NCBI RefSeq assembly: GCF_003073045.1
Contig: NC_037603.1
Coordinates: forward strand, 16,064,192-16,128,191
Origin: Pomacea canaliculata
Lineage: Eukaryota > Mollusca > Gastropoda > Architaenioglossa > Ampullariidae
DNA length: 64,000 nucleotides
Direction of reading: 5' to 3'
The translations under genes and the position numbers were made by a program. Under the pieces are notes generated by a model. That model was not told where the DNA came from, did no database searches, and was given only the letters and a program-made list of their open reading frames with translations. Within the stretch, counting starts at the first letter, position 1, and each line of letters begins with the position of its first letter. Positions 13,285 through 24,893 of this stretch are shown here, in pieces.

Positions 13285-16200
13285 GCTTGTGTTTCTAGAA
13301 GATCGATAAATCAATCAATCGATAAATTAATCAATCAATCGCGAAGGATGTATATCACACTAAATGAAGGCAAACAGAGTAAATTACAGTTTGTGAGTTT
13401 ACAAAGTCATTTTGCTCAACAGCACAGCCTTACAACACATTATCGGAGTGGTTGCCCAACTATAAAGCTGCGACCAAATAACAAAAATAATGAATAACAC
13501 ATTCGTGAATGTAGGTCCGAGGAATAAGGCATAAACAAATAATTGGAACCAGCTGGAGGATTGTCGCCCAACAACTAATCGATAATACCCTGTCAAATGT
13601 ATGTGTGCACCAAATTTCGATCCTCCGCAACTGATCGATACATATCTACACGCGTTTGAGAATTTTATACACGAGAGGCTCGTGATTGGGATTAACAGAG
13701 ATGTCAGAGATCCTGAACTACAGGACATGTCACGTGTCACGATACAGCTTCACTTCTGCTTTTTGGCTCAGCTGAGTACAATGGGTGCTGTTCTGAGCAC
13801 GGCTGCTGAAAGACAGTGTAATGGTGGCCCATAGAATACTTCACAATTATTGAATAAGCGTTAAGAGTCTTTTGAGTAATGTTGCACCATAGACCTCGTT
13901 TTCAAAGCCGGACGACCTCTGAACTTACCTCTTTGACGATGACCTTGTCACCTTTCTCTTTGATGACGATCTTGTCTTTGCCGTCGCGAATGACTGTCTT
14001 GCTGACATGAGGGTGGTGGTGTGGGTGGTGTCCTTCCTTGATGACGATTGTCTCAGGGCCCGCGTTCAGAACAACCTATAGACAGACAGACACGTGTATA
14101 TATATATAATAGAAACAATAACACAAACACAAAGACACAGTGTTAAACTAGATCTCACGAGGTGCTCTGATGTACATTCATGATATAAAGGACGTGCAAG
14201 TGCCTGCTTGTCTGCTGAGAAACAATATTTTCTGTTGCAACATTTTTGTGTATTTTTACGGACAATATACTACTGATATCTCTGACTAGAACATCATGGC
14301 GGCCATTGACCTAACTCTGGTGTCACTCACCTTTCCGTGTGGATGGTGATGGTGATGGTGAGGAGGTGTCACAACATACGTTGTGCTGGGCTGTGGAGGT
14401 GGCGGGGGGTACACCATATGGGGTGGGGGTGCGGATGGGTAGGATGGGTAGGGTGGGTAGGCTGCTGCTCCCGCGGGTGGTTGTGGTGGATAGCTGGGAT
14501 AGCCCGGGTAAGATGGGTATCCTCCACCTGCAGGATGTCAAGAAAAATGTGAGAAAAAGTCCCTCGAATACAAGTATGTACATAACAGAGCATCACAGTT
14601 TTGCAGCTTCAGTTATGTAGCATTAACAGTTGGTGACCGCCATATCTTCAAATTATATTCGCGACAATTATTTTTCCGGCAAAGAGTATAATATAAATAT
14701 TATTTTCGAGAACATTAAACAGCTTTCTTTCTCTTACATTTTCTTCTACCTCTACCACTCTCTGAGAGAGAAAGAGTATTTATGTGAGAGGGAAAATGAG
14801 ACCCCTTGTCACGGTTGTCTTCATTGTCTCCATTATTCTATTCCTGTTTGTCCGCGAATTAGCATGCTCCTAGCACGAGTAAGTCACCCGTGTTTAAAGT
14901 CTCTCTTACACACACACATAAAAGCTGAGACTGTAAATTGATTCCACGCATATACTTATATCTATGAAATTTATTAAGCAATAGAATACGAGCACCGATA
15001 TTTAAATATTGACTTTTGCGATCTACTGAACTGTAGGAGGAAGGCTGACAGCTTATACCGGGCTTCGTTGTAAAATCTGTTGAAAAAATATATATATATT
15101 TTTTTTAATAGGCAGCGGATGCTTGAAGAAAAATGCTGTTGGGTATGTTTGTAGATAAGGAATGACAGCATCACGTTGCAAGCAAAATTCATGGTTGTTT
15201 TTTAGTTTTACGCCGTGCCAACAACTAAGGCTATATCACGGTGTACTTATCAAAAGAAATGAATTAAAATATTGTTGTCAATGTGTCCAGCCTGATAAGC
15301 TTCCCTATAGAGTCATCACATGCAGCCTACGTGATGACTAAAAAGATATTGTTGTGAACTTCGCACCAGTCGAAGGCGGACATAACTACGATAGTCAGTA
15401 TTGTCACGCGGAGCAAGGTCGACAAACTGTTTTCTTATTCCGCAACATGAGATCAGACTGTCGGCAATAAAAATCATCAGATCAGCCTGTCGACACTAAA
15501 GGTCGTTGTTAGACGAGTAAAGTGTCGAAGGTCAGCCTCTAAAATCCCTTAAAGTCCAATACACTGGATTGGCAAATGTGTTGGCAAACGTTTTAATTTT
15601 GCATGTTAATCAAAGTTCCAAAGTTTTCTGCAAAGCCATTGCAGTTTCCTATGATCTTTACACCTATTTTTCAAACTTCGACATTTGCCCGAAAGATCTT
15701 TTAAGTGTTTCATGCTCATGCACGTACAATACAATTTCACAAACGGTGGGCACATGAAAAGAAATATTCAAGTGCTACTTTTGCCATCTGATGAGATTGG
15801 GTGACAACGTGGGCATCGATTAATAGAGAAGCAGACATATTATAATAAAAGGCATGTACAACCATAATGCGCGCAGTTGTTTACACAAGTATACTCTGCG
15901 GCATAAATCCTCCCTCTTCCCCATCCCGTATGGCCGTATGTCGAGTATATTTCTCAGACAGAGGCCCTGTGTAATTCTGATTCGATTAAATACTGCTATT
16001 TTTAAAACTATACATTTTTTTCAGCTCAAGACTCGTGCATCATCATCATCTCTGTCTGTCGCATGATAAACAGTTGGAAGAAACCCGAACTACCTTGACT
16101 ATGCTGTTCTGGAATGTTCTCACAACGCTTTATATTTAAATATGTATAGTCAGACAATTAAAACTTTTTTTTTTTTAAAGGACTTGAAATAATAATCTAT

Positions 16201-16479
16201 CTCTTGGTAGTCTATACCGAGCGCGGTACATGTCGGCATTTTCTTGTGTTAGAATGTAATTCGCTCAAGACATTACCAGAATAATCAAACTGACTTTAAA
16301 AAGTATTTTTATATGATAACATTTGCTGGCTTGTAGGCTTGCGAAGTTTTGTCAGGATTTCTCGCTACAGCATATCTTGCCTAGTATATTTTTTGTTTTC
16401 CCCATTAATTGTCATTCTACTTCTATATGACTATAGCTTAAATTAACAGCAACTCATACGCACCTGGATATTGAGCCAT
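13268..16479 (-). CDS. Small Pro/Tyr/His-rich protein, four exons
   Basis: Exons: 16479-16464 (MAQYP), 14527-14331, 14075-13929 and a short last exon 13294-13268. All borders are GT/AG and the phases fit (1, 0, 0), giving about 128 residues. Residues 6-40 are a YPSYPGYPSYPPQPP-type low-complexity stretch. Then come a proline run, a VTPPHHHHHHPHGK histidine block, and a basic/hydrophobic alternating tail in three similar steps (TIVIKEGHH, KIVIKEKGD, KVIVKE). The last exon would add KHKHGGWW and stop. There is no signal peptide or membrane helix, so it is probably cytosolic or nuclear. The Pro/Tyr part resembles annexin A7 or spasmolytic-like PY-rich tails in style only; I do not recognise the family. 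The alternative is read-through of the third exon, ending VSSEVVRL. Confidence 0.65.
14600..16400. other. Intron of the Pro/His-rich gene
   Basis: Lies between exons 1 and 2 of the minus-strand gene. It holds the second copy of the short CCAACAACTAAGGCTATATC repeat (15205-15245) and otherwise AT-rich text. Confidence 0.5.
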
Positions 16480-19178
16480 GGCGTCTTAGTATTTTTCAGA
16501 GCAAGAAATCACGACTTGTTGGGTCCACTGATTCCTTCAGAACTGTTATTTGCTGGTAAGGGCCGGTCTTTTGAACGTTCGGCTGTGGTGTTGCGCAAAG
16601 TCACGTGTCCGATACCCCCACGCTGTGGTGACAGAGGGGACGTCACAGACGTATGTGTCAAGGGTCTATACAAAGAGGTCTATCTGGCTATCACGAGACT
16701 TTGATGACTAATTCAGTTTCCGGTCATAGTACATCAGTGATAACTGAGTATTAGTTTCTGTTATACTGTCTGTGAACTAATCCGTCACCCTCACACAGAC
16801 TATAGCATCCACAGACACACAGAAAGAAATGTGCGTGAAAGAAATGTATATCTTTAAAACAATTAAACAAATTTCGTGCTGATCGATGACCACGCAGGTT
16901 TGTCCCAATGAAACGCTATAAAACATAGCTATGTTCAGTTAAAAAGAAAATCAGAGGAGATGCAGAAAACATCGCGAGCTGAACTATAGATATGAAGTAT
17001 TATAAACTCTCATACTGCAGTGCACGTTAGTCATAACAGTTGATAGCTTGAACTACTGTTGCGACATATTATAGCATGAAAATAAGTAATATTAATATGT
17101 GAAATGGCTTTTTTCGCAAGTTCTTTGTCTAGATTTCGTTATTAAATTTAACAATAAGAAACGTGTGATGATAACGACACCAGACTGACTTGCAGTACAT
17201 GAGAGCATTACTGGTGTAACGTACTCAAACTTCCCAGCAGGACTAAACGTCTCAGTTCAAACTTCCGATGGAATAGTTAGCTTTGTTCGCAACACTATTC
17301 AAAATGTTTAGAAGTAAAACAAGATGCTGACAGACACGTGTCAAGTATCCTTGGTAAAAATCAAGGATGAAAGAGAGGTGAAACATTATTACCAGCACAG
17401 ATTTTTATGCTGTTAGCATGAGACCACTTTGTAATAAAACTTGGAATTATAAGTTTTATGTAACTCGATCGTTTCATCGTCACTGGTTTCGAAAGTACTT
17501 GGATATAAGAAAAAAAAAAAAAAACGTTCGATTTTTTTTCACTTCGAATCTATAGTAAATGTTGTTAATGGGGTTTTTTCGGGAGTATATGGGTGAAAGT
17601 TTAATTGGGCCTTAGAAACACAGATTCAGAGTTTTTACATTTGTCAGAATATGAAGTGTTTTAATTCAGGTACGAAATCATTAATGGCTTTTGTGGTGTT
17701 TATAACCACAAATGTTTTGGTAAATCAATAATAACTTGTCAAAAATATAAATAAGACATACCAAAGTATTGAGGGTAAGATTTTTGCTACTAGACATTGC
17801 CTTACAAACATAAGAAACTCCTTTCCTACTAATATTCAATTTTCACAAAACACTAGCAGCCATATGAATCTTTTGGATAGGTTTCTAAGATAATTTTTTA
17901 GAACTTTGATTATTGAATGAAATGCTTCTGGCTTGCATATTACAATAAAAAAAATAAATGTAGGTTATGTTTGATGAGCCATGAAAAAATCTGAGGCTCA
18001 TACAAGTTGTTCCCTTATATTACTGCCGTGTGCTTTAAGATTATTATCACTATCATTAGTATTTGAGGCTCAAACAAGCTTACATTACTGGTGTATGCTT
18101 TAAGACCATGATCAGTGTCATTATTATGGGGCTCGGTGCCACGTCAGGTCTACCAACTCCTTGGGCAAATTGAAGAAGCACGTACTTGGCAACAAAGAGA
18201 GTGCTGTAGAAGCGTACAAAAGGTTAGAAGACTTTTTAAAAAAAATACATCATGCTTCTAATGATTGAAGGCTACATTTCTGGTGCATATTATTATGGAT
18301 TCACTTCTAGCATAGAATGTCTTCTAAAATTTATTGAAATAGGCATATACAGAGCACTGTATGTATTGAATATATTTAACAGAGTCTATAATTTTCTATT
18401 GACATTAGTGATAATGAACTTGATATTTGTGAATCTGGTGGAACCGTGAAAACAGAAGGGAAAGCAGTTTTGTTTGTTAAATTACATTAAAAGGAAGTGT
18501 AGAATGTACTTGTTCTTGAAAGAGCATTCTGATGTAATAAACAAGAAGCCATATTTAGAAGATAAAATGCTGCTTATATTATGATTGTCTTTAATGTTTA
18601 AAAAAGTAGTTTCAGATTGTTACTGCTAGCAAACATGCTTAGGGGTAACAACATTGTTCTTGGAGAGGGATGTTTAAAGTCTCAGTAATTTATACATGAA
18701 ATGTGGAGAGAGAAAAACTTTGTGAGTTTGAATCTACTTTGAGTCAGTAAATCAGGGATGATTTTCTTCCAGTTTTAAAGTTGGATGTCCTTAAAACACT
18801 CAACTGATGTGTTATATCTCTTGTGCTACACCACCTTAACTCCTAAAATGCTGACCTTGTACAAACATTTGACTTATTTTTATGCCTAGATCTCTAAATC
18901 TCTAAATGTATGCTAAAACTTATTTACATGACATTAGCTGACTTGGAAAATTAGTTTTTGAGACTGTGATTTCTATGTCCCCAAGAAAAGTTAGTGATAC
19001 ATAAGATACATATGGTGCCTAAAAAGAGCAACGATAGCACAAAGTGCCTAGGGGTCAAATGGTGAGACACAGTGCCTTCAGGAAATGTTGAGACATGAAG
19101 AGAGTAATGGCAAGACAGTTGTGGCCTACAGAATGTAGTGGTGCCCTTTTCAATAAATAGTCCTAATTAAGTTCTTTT
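16480..19178. other. Intergenic, no gene recognised
   Basis: AT-rich with several poly-A tracts (for example 17510-17524). A CACGTG box lies at about 16602, upstream of the minus-strand gene. A frame at 18119-18223 reads CHYYGARCHVRSTNSLGKLK and is followed by AG/GTTAGA, but it has no clear acceptor, so I do not call an exon. Confidence 0.35.
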
Positions 19179-19770
19179 CAGGCTTTGAGTATGCTCACAT
19201 CAGTGATTTGATGTGTAATTATGTCCTGGACGATCTACTCCAGCATATGTTTCATTGGTGAAGGTCTTTCTTTACTTTAAACTCTGATCTTTGATATTCC
19301 TGCTACACAATAAAAATAACATTTTACGTTCACATACCTGCTGGTGTCTCTGCTTTAACATGGTCAGGCTACTGCAGAATCTGTTTTCTGCTTCCAACAG
19401 GTGAAGAGCCTAACAGAAAGAGACCATGGACTGTGTGGCTCTTCTACCCAGCTTGCAGGTCTGGAAAACAGGGCAGCTTTCTATTGGAACCATTTCCTAT
19501 GTTGAGTCGACTTGATGTGTGTGAGTGGCAACATACTGTTACTGTTTACATAGCACATGAAATGACCAGCGTTTCTACTTTAATGGGAGTAAATTGTCAG
19601 CTGTTTCACATTATTTCCAGGCGTTGAGTACACTCACATCAGTACATGTTGTGATGTGTAATTATGTCCTGGTACATAGAGTCTGGCAGATTATGTTATG
19701 TCTCGGTCTCGTTTGCTTTGAATGCTGACCGTTGACTTACCTGCTACATAGTACAAAATAATTGTGTACA
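19179..19770 (+). repeat. Diverged tandem duplication, ~440-bp period
   Basis: The block AGTATGCTCACATCAGTGAT...GATGTGTAATTATGTCCTGG at 19188-19229 returns as AGTACACTCACATCAGTACA...GATGTGTAATTATGTCCTGG at 19626-19671. Similar following text (CTGATCTTTGAT / CTGACCGTTGAC, CCTGCTACA) continues for about 80 bp in both. Confidence 0.5.
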
Positions 19771-19830
19771 CTTTTATAGTAGTTATGAACATCAAATTTG
19801 TACCTGAATATCATAACTGACTCTTCTTCT

Positions 19831-19950
19831 CAGCTGACAGTAAATAAAAGTACACTGGTGTGCTGTTGCACAGCTGACAGTAAATAAAAGTGCACTGGTG
19901 TGCTGTTGCACACTGACAGTAAATAAAAGTGTATTGGTGTGCTGCTGCAC
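19831..19950 (+). repeat. 40-bp direct repeat, three copies
   Basis: CTGACAGTAAATAAAAGT followed by a GGTGTGCTGTTGCA-type tail occurs three times head to tail with a period of about 40 bp and few differences. It sits just upstream of the candidate terminal exon at 20026. Confidence 0.75.
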
Positions 19951-20025
19951 GTGGTATGATATTTGAAGATTGTATAAACTTTGTGTTCACAATAGTAAGT
20001 GAGAAAAAGTGTTTTCCTGTGTTTA

Positions 20026-20150
20026 GAAACCAGAGAAGTCCAGCACCCAAGATGAAGCTATTTGATGACGGCAGTAATTTTGACTTGCCTCCCCATGATG
20101 TACAAACATTGCTGAAAGAAGCCAGGTTTGATCATCAGTCATCGCCATGA
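20026..20150 (+). CDS. Candidate terminal exon of an unknown gene
   Basis: After GTGTTTAG an open frame reads NQRSPAPKMKLFDDGSNFDL and continues PPHDVQTLLKEARFDHQSSP to a TGA at 20148-20150. About 105 bp downstream there is an AATAAA at 20255-20260, so the layout is that of a last exon plus short 3' UTR. Hydrophilic with an acidic and a helical stretch; no domain is recognised. Upstream exons were not found with confidence. The frame can be extended upstream to an ATG at 19929, so it could also be a chance open frame. Confidence 0.4.
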
Positions 20151-20658
20151 AAGAGGGACGATACAAGAAAGCTGTGCGTTGTTTTCACAGCATCGCCACA
20201 CCTTGGGTATCATTTCACATGCCTACTGCTGTGCCAGTTTAAAAGAAAAAAATGAATAAACTCTTTGTCAACTGATATGTGCTGGACTTGTGCAATCAAA
20301 ACAGACAGGGGAAGTAGCAGTAAAATAAATTACCCAGCCATACTGTATTATATAACATATAAGAGTTAGTATAGGTAAGGAAAAATGTGGAAAGTTACAG
20401 CATTTCAGTCCCCGGAAAAGTCAGTGTTTAAAGAAATTCTTTAAAAAATCTGGAAATTTTCTAAAAATTATGGGCCAATGAGCCATGTGATTAGTCACTC
20501 GTGACTTAATCTCCAGCCCACATGGCTTTAGGTTGTCATCTGCTCGATGTGAAGACTCCGCATATAACAGTTTGTGGCACGAAAATAAGCAGTAACCAGT
20601 GAAAGTGGAAAATAATATCAGGTCAGGACATAGCATGGAACTCTTATAAATCTTTATA

Positions 20659-21563
20659 CAGTGGTACCTCGACATACGAGTGCCCTGACATACGAGTGTT
20701 TTGAGATACGAGCCGCCGAGCGAGCGATATTTTGCTTCGAGATAAGAGCAAGATTTGAGATACGAGGAATCGCACACTACACCGCTGCACACGACCCCAA
20801 CATGCGGGGCGGATATTGGTGTCGTGTGCAGCGTCTAACAGTTTCTCCCACCTCAGACTAGACCTCAGTCTGTGTGCTTGTTTCCCTCGTTTTCGAAGCA
20901 TTTTTGATAAGTTGGGTTCGCGTTTTTTGTGCTTTTTGTACATTTACAAAACATTATCACATTTATTTTTGTAACCATGGGTCCGAAGAAGAAGATGATG
21001 TCTATTGAATTAAAGCGCGAAATCGTAGAAAAGCATGAGCAAGGTGTGCGAGTAATTGACTTGGCGAGGATGTACGGGTGTAGCACATCAATGATGTGAA
21101 CTGTGCTTAAACAGGAGTTGATAAAGGGTACAACGCCAGCTAGGGGCGTTACAATAATTTCTAAGCTCCGGACTTCTCTCCATGAAAAAGATGGAGAAAC
21201 TATTGACTGTGTGGGTGACAGAGAAGCAGCTATAAGGAGGAACCTTAAGCACCATGTGTGAGAAGGCACGAGCGATTTACGGTGATTTGCTGAAGCAGAA
21301 CCCACACACTTCCACAAACGAAGAATTTAATGTTTTTATAGAATATGTATTTGTTATTCATAAATAAATGTTTCTTCTTGTAAATACACTTTTTCTTATT
21401 CAAAAACACTTAACAAAAACAACTGAGGTGGTATTTTGGGAGCTGGAACGGATTAATGGCATTTCAATGAATTTCAATGGGGAAAATTGCTTTGAGATAC
21501 GAGCAATTTGACATACGAGCAAGGTTACGGAACGAATTAAACTCGTATGTCGAGGTACCACTG
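20659..21563 (+). mobile_element. Tigger/pogo-like DNA transposon, internally deleted
   Basis: Inverted ends CAGTGGTACCTCGACATAC (20659) and GTATGTCGAGGTACCACTG (ending 21563) bound 905 bp. The left flank is TA, as expected of pogo/Tc1 elements; the right flank reads CA, so that copy of the target site has changed. Inside the ends the direct motif GA(C/G)ATACGAG recurs several times, typical of Tigger subterminal repeats. A transposase start lies at 20977: MGPKKKMMSIELKREIVEK, then EQGVRVIDLARMYGCSTS, the N-terminal CENP-B-like helix-turn-helix. The frame meets a stop at 21097 after 40 codons and the DDE catalytic part is missing, so the copy is a dead deletion derivative. Confidence 0.88.
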
Positions 21564-22343
21564 CATTGTTTCTTCTGTGCATGTTACCATTCAGATGGTT
21601 TTCAGCATAATGCTTACATTGCTAAAAGAAAAAAACACTAGTTACTATCAAATACCATGCAAAAAAAAAAAAAATGCCCAAAATAATAGAAAACACAACA
21701 TGACACTGAAATAAAGAATGCTAAAAGCATGAATGGACTTGTTTGTTAAGAGACTACACCACAAGATATGCACCAAATATGGAATGATTATGTAGTTGTT
21801 TGCATGGAACTGCAAGTTGCCTGAACTTGTTCATGACTATGCTTAATGTTTGATAAAAAAATACAAAGAATTTTTAGAATTGTCTTTTTCCTATCCTGAC
21901 ATTTTAAGTTTACAAGCTAGTTTATTTTTTAAGTTGTCCATTTTAAAGTATGTACATCTCATTAGTGTTATGTCCAGACGTAGATTTTGTATGCAGAAAC
22001 CATTTATGTATGACTTATCTAAATGAACTGTTGGCTTTGCAAATTTGGGCTGAGATTAGTGTATGCTTTAAAATAATTAATCAGTTTAAAAAATATTTCC
22101 ATTTTTATTGCTAAGAAATTATGTTCATAACTTACATAGAGTACCCTATATTCTGTGTAGACAGAGCCAGTGGTCACCACAAAACATGTAAATAAAACTT
22201 AAGGCAGCAGTTATTTATTTTGTGAGTCTCTGTTTAAAGAGTTTATCATAATGTTGCAAGTTCTGCAAGAAGAGTAGGAATACTTGAATATAAACTACCA
22301 GAACAGCTGTTTCTTTTGAAAAGATTCAAAAACAAAATAGCTC
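21564..22343. other. No gene recognised
   Basis: AT-rich sequence with a poly-A tract at 21660-21674 and nothing that looks coding. Confidence 0.4.
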
Positions 22344-22460
22344 ATGGCAGCCATTAACTGTCGCATTGTTCATCAGAACAAGTCACAATTGACCATCCTA
22401 GAACTTGAAAACTTTTTTCGGGAGGAAGGTTTGGGTGGAGAGAAACTCTTAAATGTTGAG
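22344..22460 (+). CDS. Possible short coding exon, unknown gene
   Basis: ATG at 22344 in a fair context (CTCATGG) opens 39 codons reading MAAINCRIVHQNKSQLTILE and LENFFREEGLGGEKLLNVE, ended by GAG followed by GTACAT, a usable donor in phase 0. Codon use and hydrophobic pattern look protein-like, but no partner exon or known domain is seen. It lies upstream of the evectin gene on the same strand, and its phase does not fit that gene's first coding exon. Confidence 0.28.
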
Positions 22461-22984
22461 GTACATATTGCTAATTAATATTTCCTGCGAAGATTGGGAT
22501 GTTATTTAACAACACAGAGTTATCAAAAACTGTGAAGTACAAGGATTAGCAGGTGAAGAACAATAACTGGTTGCTCATGTTGCATTGTAAAAGTACAATC
22601 TTTGTATTTCTGCATTCAATGACTAAAATTTAAATGTTCATGTTTAATTACGAAGAACGACTGCGATCCAACAAAATCGCTTGCGTATCCGTATGTATGC
22701 GAATTAATATAGTGGATATGGAAACAGCTTGAAAACAATCGACTGACATTAAAACATCGCTGTTTATCGTTAACTACAACAATCTAAACAGCATGAGAAT
22801 TAGCCTGAGTGTTTCATACGAAGCTACACCCCAGCGAATGAGCAATTTCATCTTTACTGAAGCGCAATAAACGCTCATCAAAATAACCGACTTTGACCTT
22901 TAATCTAGAACAATCACGAAGGTAAACACACGTCCATGGAACAATTAAGGCGATGTTTGTGTACAAAGCCATGTGGGGTGGAGA

Positions 22985-23185
22985 TTAAGTCACGTGAGCA
23001 AGTGGCCAATCACACGGCTCGGGTTAGGTCCCTACATAACACCGACACTACCACGTGATCAAACGCAAAGGTAGGCTAGCCAAGACATCACGGTCATATG
23101 ACCAGAGTTCCGCCAAGCTCTACGAGGAAGTAAACAACGCAAGAGAATTTTCTAGCGAACGCTACTCCTTAAGGTAACAACTTTC
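22985..23185 (+). promoter_or_regulatory. Probable promoter and 5' UTR of the evectin gene
   Basis: GC content rises here over the AT-rich background. Two CACGTG E-boxes (22991-22996 within AGTCACGTGAG, and 23052-23057) flank a GGCCAATCAC CCAAT box. GTCACGTGA resembles the CLEAR element bound by TFEB/USF-type bHLH factors. A non-coding first exon ending near CTTAAG/GTAACA at 23174 is plausible, since the translated exon at 24894 is preceded by an AATAACAG acceptor (24856). Assignment to this gene is inferred from position and strand. Confidence 0.4.
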
Positions 23186-23199
23186 ACAGCTTTCTGTCA

Positions 23200-24079
23200 A
23201 AGCTGTTAAGCATTTACTACGATTATTAGAGTTGTAGTTTTTGATGCCACATTTATTCCATTGATTTATTTGTTTCTCACTTCAACTTGTTTTTCTTTGA
23301 TTACAACCCTACCCCAGTGGCCTTGACGCAGACGATTCTCGCAATATTGTAGTAAGTCGCACAATGTGATATGAGTATCATCTAGTATTGAGTGCTATTT
23401 AGTAGTGCTGCGTGATTTAAGTAACGTTTACATAGTATGATACACATATAATCACCTGTGATCTTGACAGTAAAATTTATATCAAGCAAGATCGAATTAG
23501 ATTACTCCCAAAATCTTTCGGAAACAAAACATTTGGACCAAAACTATGTGCATAATGTATCTGTCTCATTAAACTAAACAGTACCAGACAGACCTGAAAG
23601 CCCTGCGGTGGCAAATAGTTAAGGTAAAGAAAAAAAATCATCCCTATCTGGAAAGGAATAAAATGTGATTTAAAGCATTTGGCCGAGCACAAATGCATTT
23701 TATGTAAATGGTTAGCTTAACAAGCTACAAACAACATATAACACTCACACATACGAAAAGCACAATAATTCCACCAGAGAAAATCTTCCAGTGTAATATT
23801 GTAGTGACTATCAATACTATGTGTTACATTGTCAAGAAGTACATTTAGATTTTGCTAATTTTTGGAGTAAGCAGTAAAAATACAGTAATGTTATTAATGA
23901 GATAAATGTTATACCAATATATATGCAAAGAGTGACAGGACAATGCTAACAGCCAGAGGCAATGGCTACATCACTGCAGAACAGTATGCCTTATAAATAT
24001 GAGCCATACAAAGAGAAAGCAAGATATTGTGTGCCGTGTATACATACATGTGCATGTGTGTTTGTATATATATATATAA
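23200..24079. other. 5' intron or intergenic DNA, nothing recognised
   Basis: AT-rich. If the promoter above belongs to the evectin gene, this is its first intron. Confidence 0.4.
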
Positions 24080-24581
24080 AGGTCTCTCTGAAAAGTAATG
24101 GCACTGGGTCACAAACATTTTTTTTCAATTCCAGACAACAACCTCTTCCAAGTAATCCGCTACATGTCTAGTGCACATTTCCATCTTTTTCTGCCATGCT
24201 TTTATGCTTTGCTGGACAAGAGTTGTGGTAGGACAAATTGTGACTGCTTCACCATGACAGTGCATCTACTCACAATGCCCTGAGCATCTAGCAGTTCCTG
24301 GCTGAGAAGAACTTTGCTATACTGGAACAGTCTCACTATTCCCATGGTCTTTCTCAATGTGATGTTTTTCTGTTTTGAAGGCTTGGAAGCCATCAAGAGG
24401 GCCATAATGAGGGGCATCCTAGAAGAATCCTTTTAGTAGTGCATAGAAGCATGTCAGAGAATGATGGAGAAGTGCATTAGACTTGAGGGGGATTGCTTTG
24501 AATGGGAAAAAATGTAGTTTGTTGTTTGGAATTGAAGTAAGTTGTTTGTGACCACAGTCCTGTTACTTTTCAGACAGACCT
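24080..24581 (+). mobile_element. mariner element, internally deleted
   Basis: Ends are inverted: AGGTCTCTCTGAAAAGTAA on the left and TTACTTTTCAGACAGACCT on the right, extending inward to GTCACAAAC / GTTTGTGAC. The interior keeps the 3' part of a mariner transposase on the plus strand: HHDSASTHNALSI, QFLAEKNFAILEQSHYS and GLSQCDVFLF can be read. These correspond to the H-D-N-A-x-x-H and S-P-D-L-x-x-x-D-x-F-L-F motifs of the catalytic domain. In-frame stops and small frameshifts interrupt it, and the first half of the gene is gone. It sits upstream of the first coding exon of the evectin gene. Confidence 0.8.
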
Positions 24582-24893
24582 CATATATATCTATATAGAT
24601 GTGAAATGTGCTTCTACTTGCATTTGTGTGTTGAACTTAAGCAAGTATTTATTTACATTTTATAGCAAAGGCATAAGTAGAGATTAACATTTGCTTACCT
24701 GCATATGAATATCATAAATTGTCCTATAACAATGTACTAGATTAAGGAACATTCACAACTTTTAGGCTTTTCTTGTCTTTATGTGCTAAAGGTGAAAAAG
24801 GTCATATTTATGTGCATTTGTTTCGCTCATTACATTTGACTGTTTGTCAATAACAGATCAGAAGCAAGCTAGAGTCGCTGTTATTCATTCAAC

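Noticed and set aside
18119-18223. Zinc-finger-like phrase CHYYGARCHVRSTNSLGKLK
   Set aside because: No clear acceptor before it, an immediate stop in the extended frame, and the Cys/His spacing fits no known finger well.
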